Below are positions 46,201-57,396 of a stretch of 64,000 nucleotides of DNA, one piece after another (the stretch's first letter is position 1; every line of letters begins with the position of its first letter). Below the pieces are notes generated by a model. The model ran no database searches. It worked only from the letters and a program-made list of their open reading frames with translations, and was not told the origin of the DNA. A program made the position numbers and the translations under genes. The DNA is from Melitaea cinxia (lineage: Eukaryota > Arthropoda > Insecta > Lepidoptera > Nymphalidae): contig NC_059398.1 in the NCBI RefSeq assembly GCF_905220565.1, positions 1,860,001-1,924,000 of the forward strand, read 5' to 3'.

Positions 46201-49200
46201 ACACGGCTTATATATTATTTTTTTAAAGAGTTACTGAGTTTCTTTCCGATTATTCTCTTCAGAATCTAAATTCCGAATCACTTTTAAAAATAATAATCAC
46301 TTCTAAAAATTTAATTTGTAAAACGACGATTCGAAAATGCTTTGGTAGCCTATGATATTGATGAATACTTCTATTTTTATATAACTGTTTCCAAAACATC
46401 GTTCGGAAACAATAACGTGTATATGTGAAATACACACACGGATATCCGATTACGTTTTGTTTACAATATATTGATAGTCTACTGCAGTTGAAAATTAATC
46501 GCCGTGGATATAATTCATAAATAGAACATGTGAAATGTTTTTAATTGTTTTGTATCGATATATAACAATAGTTTTCGTTTAATTTATCGAGTTTGCAAAC
46601 AGCAATAAAATAAAATTATTAAGGTTCCTGTAAGGTTGCTTGTTTATTTAAGGTTGCTGACTAATGAATTTGTAATGTACCTAATGTTGAGATGTAAATT
46701 TTTATTTTATTGATTGATATTTTTGCTACCTTAACTTTCTTTTATTTTTTTTGTTTTCTTTTTTTAAATATTTTTTTTGACGTTCGTTAAGAGTGTGTAT
46801 ATCAGAAACAAATATCTGAAATATTTTATATTAATTTATTCTACCTATTTATCTTTTAAACAATTTGAAGAAGCAAGTCTCATAAAGCAAAGTTTTCTTA
46901 AAATTTAATAAAAATTATATTAATTTTACCGCTAAAATTGATTGTTATAACTTTATCACACAATAATCCATTAAAAGCACCAAGCAAGGATGCAACTTAA
47001 GTCCTAAAGCTGACGATGTAATTTCTGCGTAACTGCAATGTAAACGCTTATTTCGCTTATTCATCTTACAAAAGCAATATTTAAGGCTTATATATTTGTC
47101 ACTTATTTCTTATGCAAAGAGTTTGCCCAAAAATACAAGTTCGAAATAATAATAAAAATGTAACAATAAGTGATTATTGATGTTATAAAAAATATAAAGT
47201 TTTAAATAATACGCCCCTTTTGTATCAACGCAACGTTTTCATCGACTTTCTTAATCTTTATTGATTGGCTGTCTTGACACTTGAAGGCTATTCAATTTGT
47301 TCTTTGCGCCTAGTGAATTACTTGTGCAAAGCAATGGCACTATTTTATCATGGTTATTTGAGTCTAGAAAACGAAGGTAATCTGTAAAATTTTGGACCGT
47401 GATCTCACTGTCGAGAAAGTAAAACGATAATTCTTCGCTTCTTCTTCTTCTCACGGTGCCTCTTCTCTACGAAGGTTGGCGACCATCATGGCTATCTTAA
47501 TCTTCTTGAAGAGAGAGCGAGTACTTAGATTAAACCATTCACGGAGGTTCTTCAGCCAGGATATTTTTCTTCTGCCAGGTCGGCGTTTTCTCTCGATTTT
47601 TCCTTCAATCACAAGCTGAAGAATCCGATATCTGAGTTCTCTCATTATGTGACCAAAATACTGCAGCTTCCTCTCCTTCACAATCCTCATTATTTCCAAC
47701 CTTTTATTCATTCGACGCAGAACCTCAATATTTGTTATTTTCATGGTCCAGGATATTCGGAGCATACATGTGCACATTTCAAAAGCTTCAAGTTTTGACA
47801 AAATGTCGAGGTTAAGGTCCAACTTTCGACCCCATAAAAAACGATAATAGATAAATAAATACTCCCTCTGATCTGACCATCATAACAGTTAAGGTGGTAT
47901 TGTGTAGCTTAGTGCGCTACTGTGGTATATTTGCTAGACTTGGGCAATTCGCTTTCTCAGTACGTTTAACAAAGTAGTGACTCCTTGGTTAAAAAAAGAA
48001 AGTTACTAACAGTTATATTTACGACTATTTCACGTAGATGCGACTGATTTCTAAATATGGCTGAGTTTTGGTACTATCTTCAGCCTGACTTGCAGATTTA
48101 TCGAGTGTATTACAAAACTACTGCTAACGCATAGCTCTCTGTTACTCAAACAAACGATTTATCAAGAAAATGACGAGGCATGTTGATGGGGATATAGCTT
48201 AAACGTGGTATAAGATATATTAAACATTAAGTAACGATCTGCGATAGTAGCTAATGCTTTCTCCAAAACACCCAACCTACTACTTGCTACCAATCCATCT
48301 AGTGCAGTAAGTTCGGCCTGTAAAAATTACCTCCCAAACAACCTTTTTGGCAACATAGCAATATTAGTTTGAATATAAAATCTCTTGAACAAAAAATTAG
48401 GTCTTTCAATATCTTTGTAGTTCAGAAATGAAGGAAGGCTATATGGTTTCTGATATTCTTTGTATTTCTTAGAATAATCATATAGTTTCTTAATAATCGT
48501 TTCCCTAGATCCGAAACTTCCAGCGGTTGACACTGGTGTACCAAACACGAAAACGGGTCATTGCTTGAAAACGGTTACTATTTTAAAGGAAGCGTTGAAG
48601 AGGGTGGAAAATCTACCAAATATCAAATGGATATTCCTTGCAGACGATGATACTATTTTAGGGTAAGAAAATAATCATATTTCGTTATTATATTAAAGCC
48701 CTCTGCTGAGTTGCTGCAGTTGAGATTCTCAAACATTCTTCTGAAAGAATATGTCTTTGTGCCTTTCCATTTCAGTTCCTGATAATCTTCTAAAACCGCA
48801 GAGTATGATCGGAATTTTTGTCCGAAACCAAATTTCAGCTTTGTTAAAAAAATTATAACTGCTATACTCAAAAAGTTATTTTATTTCAAAATGTTAAAAG
48901 TTATTTTTTTTTATAATTTTTTTTTAAAGTGTCCAACGGCTTTGCGAAGTACTAAGCTGCTACCGAGGCGGTGACGATGTTACGGTACTGGGTGAAAGAT
49001 ATGGCTACGGATACGGCAAGAAAGAAAGGCTCGGCAAAGGTAAGTAGATCTTTATAGATCTTTTCATTCATTTTTTTTTTTGTATTCTAAATTGTCAATG
49101 ATTTTTATCTTCATATTTTTATGTAACAAGTTGTCACAGAAAAATATAGGCTATATAGCATATATTTTGATCACTATGTCAATGTTTATTGGTCAAGTTT

Positions 49201-51542
49201 AGTTCAATGTGCCCACTATTGCTCAGTTCATAGGTTTAAGCTATGTTGTTTATATTTTTCATCTAAAAGTTTGAGGTTTACTCAAATGCTACTTATATAT
49301 GTGTATGAAGCTCTTACGCCAACGAAATCTCCATATAGGCTACGACTTCATAACTGGTGGCGGTGGGACGGCACTAAGTGTGGGCGCCGTGCGCGTGCTA
49401 GCGGACTGCGCGTGCGCGTCGCCGTCCGCGCCCGACGACATGGCGCTCGGGGCCTGCGCGGTGCGGCGCGGGCTGGCGCTCGCGCACTCGCCGCTGTTCC
49501 ACCAGGTGAGGCTCGGGGCCTGCGCGGTGCGGCGCTCGCGCACTCGCCGCTGTTCCACCAGGTGAGGCTCGGGGCCTGCGCGGTGCGGCGCTCGCGCACT
49601 CGCCGCTGTTCCACCAGGTGAGGCTCGGGGCCTGCGCGGTGCGGCGCTCGCGCACTCGCCGCTGTTCCACCAGGTGAGGCTCGGGGCCTGCGCGGTGCGG
49701 CGCTCGCGCACTCGCCGCTGTTCCACCAGGTGAGGCTCGGGGCCTGCGCGGTGCGGCGCTCGCGCACTCGCCGCTGTTCCACCAGGTGAGGCTCGGGGCC
49801 TGCGCGGTGCGGCGCTCGCGCACTCGCCGCTGTTCCACCAGGTGAGGCTCGGGGCCTGCGCGGTGCGGCGCTCGCGCACTCGCCGCTGTTCCACCAGGTG
49901 AGGCTCGGGGCCTGCGCGGTGCGGCGCTCGCGCACTCGCCGCTGTTCCACCAGGTGAGGCTCGGGGCCTGCGCGGTGCGGCGCGGGCTGGCGCTCGCGCA
50001 CTCGCCGCTGTTCCACCAGGTGAGGCTCGGGGCCTGCGCGGTGCGGCGCTCGCGCACTCGCCGCTGTTCCACCAGGTGAGGCTCGGGGCCTGCGCGGTGC
50101 GGCGCTCGCGCACTCGCCGCTGTTCCACCAGGTGAGGCTCGGGGCCTGCGCGGTGCGGCGCGGGCTGGCGCTCGCGCACTCGCCGCTGTTCCACCAGGTG
50201 AGGCTCGGGGCCTGCGCGGTGCGGCGCTCGCGCACTCGCCGCTGTTCCACCAGGTGAGGCTCGGGGCCTGCGCGGTGCGGCGCTCGCGCACTCGCCGCTG
50301 TTCCACCAGGTGAGGCTCGGGGCCTGCGCGGTGCGGCGCGGGCTGGCGCTCGCGCACTCGCCGCTGTTCCACCAGGTGAGGCTCGGGGCCTGCGCGGTGC
50401 GGCGCTCGCGCACTCGCCGCTGTTCCACCAGGTGAGGCTCGGGGCCTGCGCGGTGCGGCGCGGGCTGGCGCTCGCGCACTCGCCGCTGTTCCACCAGGTG
50501 AGGCTCGGGGCCTGCGCGGTGCGGCGCTCGCGCACTCGCCGCTGTTCCACCAGGTGAGGCTCGGGGCCTGCGCGGTGCGGCGCTCGCGCACTCGCCGCTG
50601 TTCCACCAGGTGAGGCTCGGGGCCTGCGCGGTGCGGCGCTCGCGCACTCGCCGCTGTTCCACCAGGTGAGGCTCGGGGCCTGCGCGGTGCGGCGCTCGCG
50701 CACTCGCCGCTGTTCCACCAGGTGAGGCTCGGGGCCTGCGCGGTGCGGCGCTCGCGCACTCGCCGCTGTTCCACCAGGTGAGGCTCGGGGCGCTGCTGCA
50801 GCGGGTGAGGCGAGAGACGACTGTTTACCTGACAAAGGGTTCGAACGTCACAGTGCAAAATAGGGCTAGAGCTGCCCATTAAAATCGGTATATTTGTACC
50901 CAAAATCTTTATATAAAAAAAACTAAAATATGCAATCAAAATTCGTTTATTGAATTTCCCATTCAGAAAAATTTACGTAAACTGATGCCTACATTCAACA
51001 ATAAAAAGAGCCCATTTTGCGATTTGATGTGAAAAATCGGAATAACTTCCAAAAAATCGTGGAAAATTGTTGCATTTCGGTATTTCAGTAGAACAGAGTC
51101 CATATCGGTCTGCCATATCGGTAGTCCATAATCTGCCACCTGGAGAGAGGGGTGAGAAGACAAGGGGAAGTTTCTAAATAGGGCTCTAGGTCAGAAAGAT
51201 ATAAAGAAAAACAGAAGCACAAGTTTCTTCGTAAGGATTTCAGTCACAGTCAGGATACGATTTACGAAGATTTCTAATAGAAATTCAACTCTTTTATTAT
51301 TTTGACAAGAAGATAGTAAAAGTAAAAACGCTTATCACCCAATTTTACTAATTTAACTTTATCTTGTAACTATTATTTATACACAGGCTCGACCACAAGA
51401 CTACCCTCGGGAAGTCCTAGCAAGGGATCGCCCCGTCACCTTCCACAGGCATTCATCCCCAGAACCCCTGAGGGTATACGCCACGTGGTTCCAGCACGAC
51501 GATCTAGCTCTTAAGAGAAGGAGAAATAAGGATGAACTGTAG
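43010..51542 (+). CDS. B3GLCT: Beta-1,3-glucosyltransferase (B3GLCT type), 3' six exons
   Basis: Exons 43010-43238, 43454-43589, 48509-48662, 48930-49039, 49339-49505 and 51387-51542, all with GT-AG introns and consistent phases, joining to 316 residues plus stop. The enzyme family transfers glucose from UDP-glucose to O-linked fucose on thrombospondin type 1 repeats in the ER. Evidence: FAVKTWTGFHETRAKVVKKT (start of the galactosyltransferase-like fold), VDTGVPNTKTGHCLKT, the metal-binding FLADDDT, LGERYGYGYGK, FITGGGGTALS, PDDMALG and HSPLFHQARPQDYPRE. The C-terminus is KDEL, an ER-retrieval signal. The human enzyme is 498 residues, so about 180 N-terminal residues (signal peptide and first stem/domain) are missing and must be in unrecognised upstream exons. 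Intron 2 (4.9 kb) holds several repeats; intron 5 holds the splice-donor minisatellite. Confidence 0.92.
43454..43589 (+). CDS. B3GLCT: Glucosyltransferase exon b
   Basis: GSPIAEDSIYFAVKTWTGFH and RAKVVKKTWGKHVTHLQFFSDKS: the first strand and helix of the catalytic domain, aligned with the FVAVKTCKKFH block of the family. Phase 0 in, phase 1 out; donor GTAAGA. Confidence 0.92.
43625..43925 (-). repeat. AGAAGATCACAGC-family repeat in glucosyltransferase intron 2
   Basis: Minus-strand copy 35 bases after exon b: GTCAGCTAATAAGCGTACAG, ACACCAGAAGAATCGCAAGC, TTTAGCTGTGATCTTCTGTA, then inverted CTCCAGATTTTGAGTAG. Opposite in orientation to the host gene. Confidence 0.75.
44580..44700 (+). repeat. 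Truncated tRNA-headed SINE in intron 2
   Basis: Inverted-CA run, then a B-box-like GGTTCGACACC (44586-44596) and the body TGTATTGGCCATACAGATGT and GGGCGTTTGTGCTTGTGTAT. Confidence 0.55.
44728..44970 (-). repeat. Helitron-like repeat in intron 2
   Basis: TTGTGCCCGCGACTTCGTCC at the left end (a mutated CTAG terminus), AAAGTAGCCTAAGTTAGTCT, AGATTAGCCGGAACAAACAG and a duplicated GACAGACAGTATTTTAATA right end. Confidence 0.6.
44971..47449. other. Glucosyltransferase intron 2, AT-rich part
   Basis: Low-complexity AT-rich DNA. 46225-46390 is a diverged GAGTTTCTTGCCGG-family fragment. No exon recognised. Confidence 0.45.
47450..47825 (-). pseudogene. Non-LTR retrotransposon ORF2 C-terminal fragment
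   Basis: An open minus frame: KLEAFEMCTCMLRISWTMKI, LRRMNKRLEIMRIVKERKLQ, YFGHIMR, GRRKISWLKNLREWF and IAMMVANLR. This is the conserved C-terminal region (YFGHI-R...GRRR-SWL-N) of RTE-like reverse-transcriptase polyproteins. It lies antisense in intron 2 and lacks the catalytic part. Confidence 0.75.
48509..48662 (+). CDS. B3GLCT: Glucosyltransferase exon c (DDD motif)
   Basis: DPKLPAVDTGVPNTKTGHC followed by KWIFLADDDTIL. The DDD triplet is the presumed manganese/UDP-sugar site of family GT31. Acceptor TTTCCCTAG, donor GTAAGA, ending after GG in phase 2. Confidence 0.92.
48930..49039 (+). CDS. B3GLCT: Glucosyltransferase exon d
   Basis: VQRLCEVLSCYRGGDDVTVL then GERYGYGYGKKERLGKG. The GERYGYG block is conserved in the family. 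Acceptor after a T-rich tract, donor GTAAGT. Confidence 0.92.
49339..49505 (+). CDS. B3GLCT: Glucosyltransferase exon e (GC-rich, source of the repeat array)
   Basis: GYDFITGGGGTALSVGAVRV, then CACASPSAPDDMALGACAVR and LAHSPLFHQ. The exon is very GC-rich compared with its neighbours. Its last 61 bases (from GCTCGGGG at 49445) plus the first five intron bases are the ancestral 66-bp repeat unit. Donor GTGAGG at 49506. Confidence 0.9.
49506..50797 (+). repeat. Splice-donor minisatellite: 22 tandem units of 56 or 66 bp
   Basis: Each unit begins GTGAGGCTCGGGGCCTGCGC and ends CTGTTCCACCAG. Donors CAG/GTGAGG start at 49506, then 56 or 66 apart to 50778: 18 units of 56 and 4 of 66 (at 49954, 50132, 50310 and 50432), total 1,272 bases. 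The 66-bp form equals the end of exon e plus five intron bases; the 56-bp form lacks ten bases within the GGCGCGGGCTGGCGCTCGC stretch. After the last donor, the single-copy intron reads GCTCGGGGCGCTGCTGCAGC. Units are otherwise virtually identical, so the array is recent or homogenised. Confidence 0.95.
50798..51386 (+). other. Single-copy remainder of the last glucosyltransferase intron
   Basis: A GC-rich start (CTGCTGCAGCGGGTGAGGCG) then ordinary AT-rich intron, ending in acceptor TATTTATACACAG. Confidence 0.7.
51387..51542 (+). CDS. B3GLCT: Glucosyltransferase last exon with KDEL
   Basis: ARPQDYPREVLARDRPVTFH, RVYATWFQHDDLALKRRRNK, then DEL and TAG (51540-51542). Joins in phase 0 to FHQ of exon e, recreating the family's SPLFHQARP-DYP sequence across the junction, which fixes the splice. 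The KDEL end is an ER-retrieval motif; the human protein uses REEL. Confidence 0.92.
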   Translation, partial: ARPQDYPREVLARDRPVTFHRHSSPEPLRVYATWFQHDDLALKRRRNKDEL

Positions 51543-53924
51543 TTAATGAATATATCGGTTTTCGTAATACGTAACGCGCTTGTCAATCTCGTCTAGAAAA
51601 TGGTTGTACATTTTAATAATCAATAGTATTTTATGTTTGTGGTCGAATTTTCTCAAATAGTGATTTTGTTAAACATCAATTATTATAGTTGAGAAATGAA
51701 GATTATGGGTATCTGATCGGAAATCTGTAGAACTTGAATACGAACTAAAAAAATATTTCAATACACAATTTTGCACTTGAGGCAAAAACTACAATCTACT
51801 AAAGGTGCATTTATAAAGGAGTAAAAATTCGAACGATTTATGATTAATTCAATTCAATTAAATCGACCGTTTTCAATAATTAGACTTTACCTAATATTAT
51901 AAATATGAATTAAGAGATTATGAAATCTGATTGTTCGAAGAGCGAAACTAAGCCGCGATAGTTTTAGTCAAGTGAATCTTTATCTAGTGACCCGCGGTAG
52001 CACAATTACTGAAGGATATATCATCCGCTGTCAGTAACTTGACGTGAATCGACGAATTATTACAAAATGCAGTTGAACTGCACTTTCTTTCTGTTCTTAT
52101 AAAGAATTTATTGTGCGCTATTCAGTATTATTTGTATAATATTTTAATTCAGTCATACGTAAAATATAAACTTATAATATTAACGAACGAACAGTATCAT
52201 GGATATAAAAGCTTTTAAACTTTATTAATGACTGCCAATGTGAATATGTCAAACGGATAAAATAACTATTTAAAATAATATATAGTTATTTCAAATTATT
52301 CAAAAATCCCGATATGTCATCACAATTGCAAACGCCGTGGGCAGTACACATGTGACGCACCTTTTGCTGACATGACCAATAATAAACGTGCTAAATCGTC
52401 CATTTTACATATAAATCATGGTATTATGGATTTATCAAGAGAATATATGTATAAGTATTGGTGTATGCCTAATTTATTACTATCCTGGCCAAAGCAATTC
52501 GTTGGAAGTCGAAGAGTCGTTGAAGATTAAGTGACAATGTGAATGTAGCATTAGAATTTTTTTTTTATTATAAAAAAAATCTCGAATATTTACGAATTTA
52601 TTAAATATATCTTATTATAAATACTATTGGTTGATACTTATGAAAAAATATAGTTTATACAAAATAAAATTTCTAAAAATATGCATTCCCTTCAGCTACT
52701 TTTTTTTTTAATACTTATACAGATAATTTGTATGAAAGAAGCTTTAATTGTATAGTTTTGAGAGTTTATGTGAAAATATATACTTTAAAATGTTTAATAT
52801 TGTGGTTAATACATTATCTGTGAAACTTATTGTTCAGGTATGTCACTGTACATATCATTGTAATATGAATATATGAAAAATAAAATTTAATATTTTTGTA
52901 TACGTTGTTTTATTTAGTATAAAAATGTTGCCAAATCATATTTAAAATGTTATAGTAGATCTTTTAATAAAATTAAGAAAGAGTTTGAAGCCGCTCAATG
53001 TTGCGAATAACCATTTTTTTTTTTAAATATAATTCCTTCTAACTTGAAAGTCTTATTGAGTAAGGTTTTCTTGATTAATATAAAAAAAAATCAAACCCGG
53101 TATACACCCAGTAAAAATGTAAAAGTATATGGTGCACACAAAAAAGGTACAAATTTATTGAGAACCCATCCTTTTTCGTGTCGGTTAAAAAGTCTTATCA
53201 AACTATTGTTCTTTATGATTAATTTACAGAGCCGCACTAGATAATTAATAATTATACACAATTCAGTTTTAGCTAATGGACCTATTGAAATCAACTGAAA
53301 ATTATGACTTGGGTATTTTCTTAGGAAACAAGCAAAGGTTTATTTGGTAAGGGATGATAGGACGATTTACGAACGTAAACATGATTAACGAAATTAAATG
53401 AAGTTCATAGTAAAATATAAACAAAACTGATCTTGAATGGTAGATCTGGCTAATGGGATCACTTTCAAACCAAATGGACACTTAAAGACTGATTAGTAAA
53501 CTATTTATTTTAACTTAAACATTTTGAATTTATTTTTTGATTAAACGTAACCATTATAAATTTTATATAAACATACAAAAGTTATGTCAGATAACTAGAA
53601 ATGTTACTTCTTAAAGCGATTTTGACGGAATCATAAAATATGACACAATTCAGTCTAAACAAAAAAAATAACATTCCAAATTTAAAGTAATTCAAATATA
53701 ATACATTTAAAACCAAACACATCTGAGTTGACATCAAAAGAGTATGTATAATCTGAGATTACCGATCAACAACTGACAGTTAATTCTTTCACGAAACTGT
53801 AACAATAACCGCATTTGTAAAAAATAGAACACTTTAGAATTTTATTGTTGTTGTTGAATACAAAGTTTCGGTGTCTTTGTTTCTATTTCACATACGTGTT
53901 TATCTCACATTTCATCTCATACAG
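51543..53924. other. 3' flank of the glucosyltransferase gene
   Basis: The 3' untranslated region should lie at its start, but no clear polyadenylation site could be fixed. The rest is AT-rich with only low-complexity runs; the small open frames at 53044-53294 are antiparallel shadows of each other. Confidence 0.4.
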
Positions 53925-54190
53925 CTAGGGCACAGTGGGAAATATCCTGCATATAATCTGGAGCAGCCCGACTAGGGAAGTACATCCCTTACAGGAAATC
54001 ACAGCTAAATAATACTGCTTTCAGTGCTATGTTCCTGTGGTGAGTAGTGCTCTCTTTGCTCCTGGGGGGTTGGGGTAAGATCGGCAACATGCTTGCGATA
54101 ATTTTGATGTTGCAGGCGTTTATAAGCTACGATTATCGCGTACCATCAGATGAGCCATACGTTTGTTTGCCAATCTGGTTGTTATAAAAA
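53925..54190 (+). repeat. AGAAGATCACAGC-family repeat, diverged plus copy
   Basis: AGCTAGGGCACAGTGGGAAA, TCTGGAGCAGCCCGACTAGG, GGAAATCACAGCTAAATAAT and ACCATCAGATGAGCCATACG. It has several small deletions, so it is older than the 17.1- and 33.4-kb copies. Confidence 0.7.
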
Positions 54191-54446
54191 ATACACTAGT
54201 AATATTCTGAAAAATCCCACTGAATAGGACTGCCAGAGTATTGTTGGAAAATCGGCGTGAGGTGCTGTCTTCGTTCAATGTACAAATGCAGGAGCACTGT
54301 TCAATTCTGTGACGATCTTATTAGTCAAAAGATATTTCAGAAGTACTACATTACTTTGATTTGAACTAGTTGTAATAGTACGTGAGAAATACAACTACAA
54401 CACAACAACAACTTCAACTGTACAAATTAATAATTATTTGTTATAG

Positions 54447-54603
54447 GTTTTTCCTCCTTATTATGTGCACACTTCTAACCGCTGTTACTGTATCGTTGCC
54501 TGAGCCCGTAATTTATCTGGAAGAAATCGCTCTTCCCTGCTGGAAATTCCAAATAAAAAACGAATATTGTATGGGAAGACATTGTAAACCATTGCGTGTT
54601 TGA
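54447..54603 (+). CDS. Possible last exon of a small secreted Cys-containing peptide
   Basis: After acceptor-like TTTGTTATAG the frame reads FFLLIMCTLLTAVTVSLPEP, a hydrophobic core with a plausible cleavage site. It continues VIYLEEIALPCWKFQIKNEY and ends CMGRHCKPLRV with TGA at 54601-54603. An in-frame ATG is at 54463; otherwise a first exon must supply two bases before G (AT would make ATG). Three Cys lie in the last 21 residues. No family recognised. The frame may be chance. Confidence 0.3.
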
Positions 54604-56225
54604 AACAGGGATTCCAAAATTTTCATACAATCTATCTGGATCCCGTTAGCCTAGATAAAAACAGATAAAAATAAATAATTTACAATATCTTCCCACACAA
54701 TCATCGTTTTATATTTGGGATTTTCAGCAGAATTTACGGATAAGATCGCCTTTGTAAATCTTGTATTGTATCTTTATTTATATGTGTGTACAAACAAAGA
54801 CGGTTAGTTCAAATTTATTTTCGCAGCGCATAGCTAACATGCGACGACGTGAAATTAGTTTTTCATGCTAAATAAGTGTACGTAATTTTAAGCGCAAGTT
54901 TTGGACAAGTTGCGTATATTTTATTAGTTATTCTGCTTCACAACCCTTTGTATTCAAGATAGATACAGACAACAGCGTAGTTTGAGCAACTGCGCTGATT
55001 CTATCTCGATTGTTTTCATGCTTTTGTGTTCGTATTAATAGCACTTGACTTGTTTGTTTATAATATAGATAAATTCAAAGTTTTCATTAGTTTAAGATTC
55101 TGTTACTAAATTATATTTATTTACGCATATCTTATGTATCTGTCTGGCAAAGATTCTGTTTTAGTCAAAGGGGATATTAAGTACCTATCTAATGGTGTAA
55201 AAAGCATGAATTACCGCAGAATAGTATGTTGGACCGTAATTTTCAACAATACATCCAATGGTGCTGATAGCAAGAATGGAAAACTTTTTATTGTTATATT
55301 ATTTTATTTGTAATTATTAAAAAATGGAAAGATTCGTTTTTTAAGAATATATGAATACGCGATAATGCGTTTTGATGTGTATCAAGAAATATTTACTGGA
55401 TTACTTCAACTAACCTATCACATTCTAAAGTTAACGACAAAATTTCAAATTTGAAAGAATAAGAAAAAAACTAAAGTCTTTAAGTTCTCATGTAAAGACT
55501 ACTTAGTCATAATAATTTTCTTTTTCAAATCTTATATGTGCATATATTTATATATCTTATTACATATATTTTTACACTTACAAATGTAACCCAAAACTTT
55601 TTAAGCCGCTTAAATGAAAGCTGACATGTACGTAAACATAAAGCCCGACTCCTACGTGTATTTGATGTCACACAACCGATATTAATTCTAGTCAAAGTTC
55701 GAAACTTTGAAAACCTCTTAGAAGGTTCACCATTCATCATGCGTCACGCGATACTTTGCTAAGTAGGTTCGAAGTAAAACTTGCATTTTTCATTGCGACA
55801 AGTTTTAAGTACACCTCTGAAACTCTACTAGCAAAGAAAAATAAACCTTAATTCAAATGAAAACAGTTAATTTTTGTTTGCATTTTAAGTTACAAAATTG
55901 TTTTTTACGTATTTGCTAAGTCCAAGTGTTCCATTGATCAACTTGATACCTTTATTAACTTGCATGAAGATATTTAATTATAAAATAACTTTTTTCTGCT
56001 TTTTTTTATTAAATAAAATTCTTTTTAGGTTTTTGAAAGGCAGTCCTTTTTATTTTATTGTTAGAATGAAGCATATTTCTTCGAAACTTTCTGATTTTAA
56101 GACTAATTGACTTTCCAACTTTTTAGTAATTAAGTTTTTACAAATTAAAAAAAAACAACTAAAGTTACGGAAAGACTCACACTTTTAAATTCTTTAGAAT
56201 AAATCATAATTATACAAAAGATTCG
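54604..56225. other. AT-rich spacer
   Basis: No repeats of the recognised families and no convincing exon. The open frames at 55525-55740 (minus) and 55898-56110 (plus) are featureless. Confidence 0.4.
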
Positions 56226-56610
56226 TATCATATATTAATATACGCTAAGGTTAAAAAGACGTCAGACCTAGAAAAAACCTCACAATTATTTCTAATAAAT
56301 TATATATCATTTTAATATGCTCTACTGGCATCAACAACTAAAAAAATTATTATTGCTTTTGTTTTTGTAAAAAAATTAATCATAAAAATTATATATATTT
56401 CGGCTTTATTTTTGAAACGATGTCAACATGATTAACGGTCGATAAATTTTATTGTTCAATTTCCAATCAACTCACGTATAAATACTTTTTTGTAATTTTG
56501 TTAAGTGATAATTATTATACTTATTTAGTGCGACTTATGCGCACAGGTATAGCTTTTTTTTTAAATATTTCAAGCTTATTTAGAATCAAGCTATTTTAAA
56601 AAACCTAATT
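56226..56610 (+). repeat. Helitron-like repeat, ATTAATACGCTAAGG family, copy 2
   Basis: ATATTAATATACGCTAAGGT, GAAAAAACCTCACAATTATT, CGATGTCAACATGATTAACG and a shared extra tail AGCTTATTTAGAATCAAGCT also present in the copy at 60.05 kb. Confidence 0.6.
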
Positions 56611-57150
56611 AGTCTAACTGTAAAATGACGCACGTTATTCAAACATGACGCCTACTAACAAAAGCACTTTACTTTTGAAAACAAGAAACAAAACAAATTC
56701 AGTCTTCGTATTTAACTTTAATTGAATTAAGTTGTTCTGCGCAACGAAGTCTACTATTTGTCGAGCATGTTTTAATAACCTTTAAAATAAACTTCAATAT
56801 GCAGAAAGCTTCAGGTGCGCGACGTAGAACTAGTTATTACTTGAAAAGAGAGGCTTACAAGAAATATCCTTTTAGCTTTTTGATGTTCGCTGAGCTAATT
56901 CATAACGATGTATGATGTTTCATTCGTGTTTTACGAATGAACTAAGGATTTTTGTTGGGACACTAGTTTGTGAGCTGAAATTGTCAAATTACGCTGTGAC
57001 TTCGTCTGTTATTAACTATTTGTAAGCAGTTTCTTTCTGTAGGACTTATATTTCAAAAGTTTATGAATAAAATACAACGTTGTATACTAAATCGGCTTTT
57101 GTGATAAAGCGCGAAAGTTCCATTAACGTCGACAGTCAGGTTCGAGTTTG

Positions 57151-57396
57151 TTAACTGACTTCAAGAAAAGTAGGAGGTTCTCAATTCGACGGTTTTTTTA
57201 ACTTTTTACTGAATAGACTAATTTCGATGATTCTTTTTTAAATGAATGGCTGTCCTTATCATGTCATTAAAATTTGATCAAAATCTGACAAGTAGATGAT
57301 TTCTGAGTTAACTCTATTAATGCGTATTTACTTGACTATTTGTTCGTCGCACTACTCTGCGTTACTTGTTGATGTAATTGAAGTCGATGTTTTTGT
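57151..57396 (+). repeat. AACCGACTTC-family repeat, short copy
   Basis: TTAACTGACTTCAAGAAAAG, TAGGAGGTTCTCAATTCGAC, then ATGCGTATTTACTTGACTAT and TTGTTGATGTAATTGAAGTC. Confidence 0.65.

Noticed and set aside
49505..49621. Coding use of the repeat units as a repetitive protein domain
   Set aside because: Plus-strand readthrough from exon e meets TGA at 49563. The family sequence FHQARP-DYP is restored exactly by splicing at the first donor.
49340..50939. Three overlapping minus-strand open frames of 440-513 codons
   Set aside because: They exist only because the 56/66-bp unit has no stop on the minus strand in any frame. The translations are the same short peptide patterns repeated in shifting frames. 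The plus strand carries a well-supported splice-donor array and exon.
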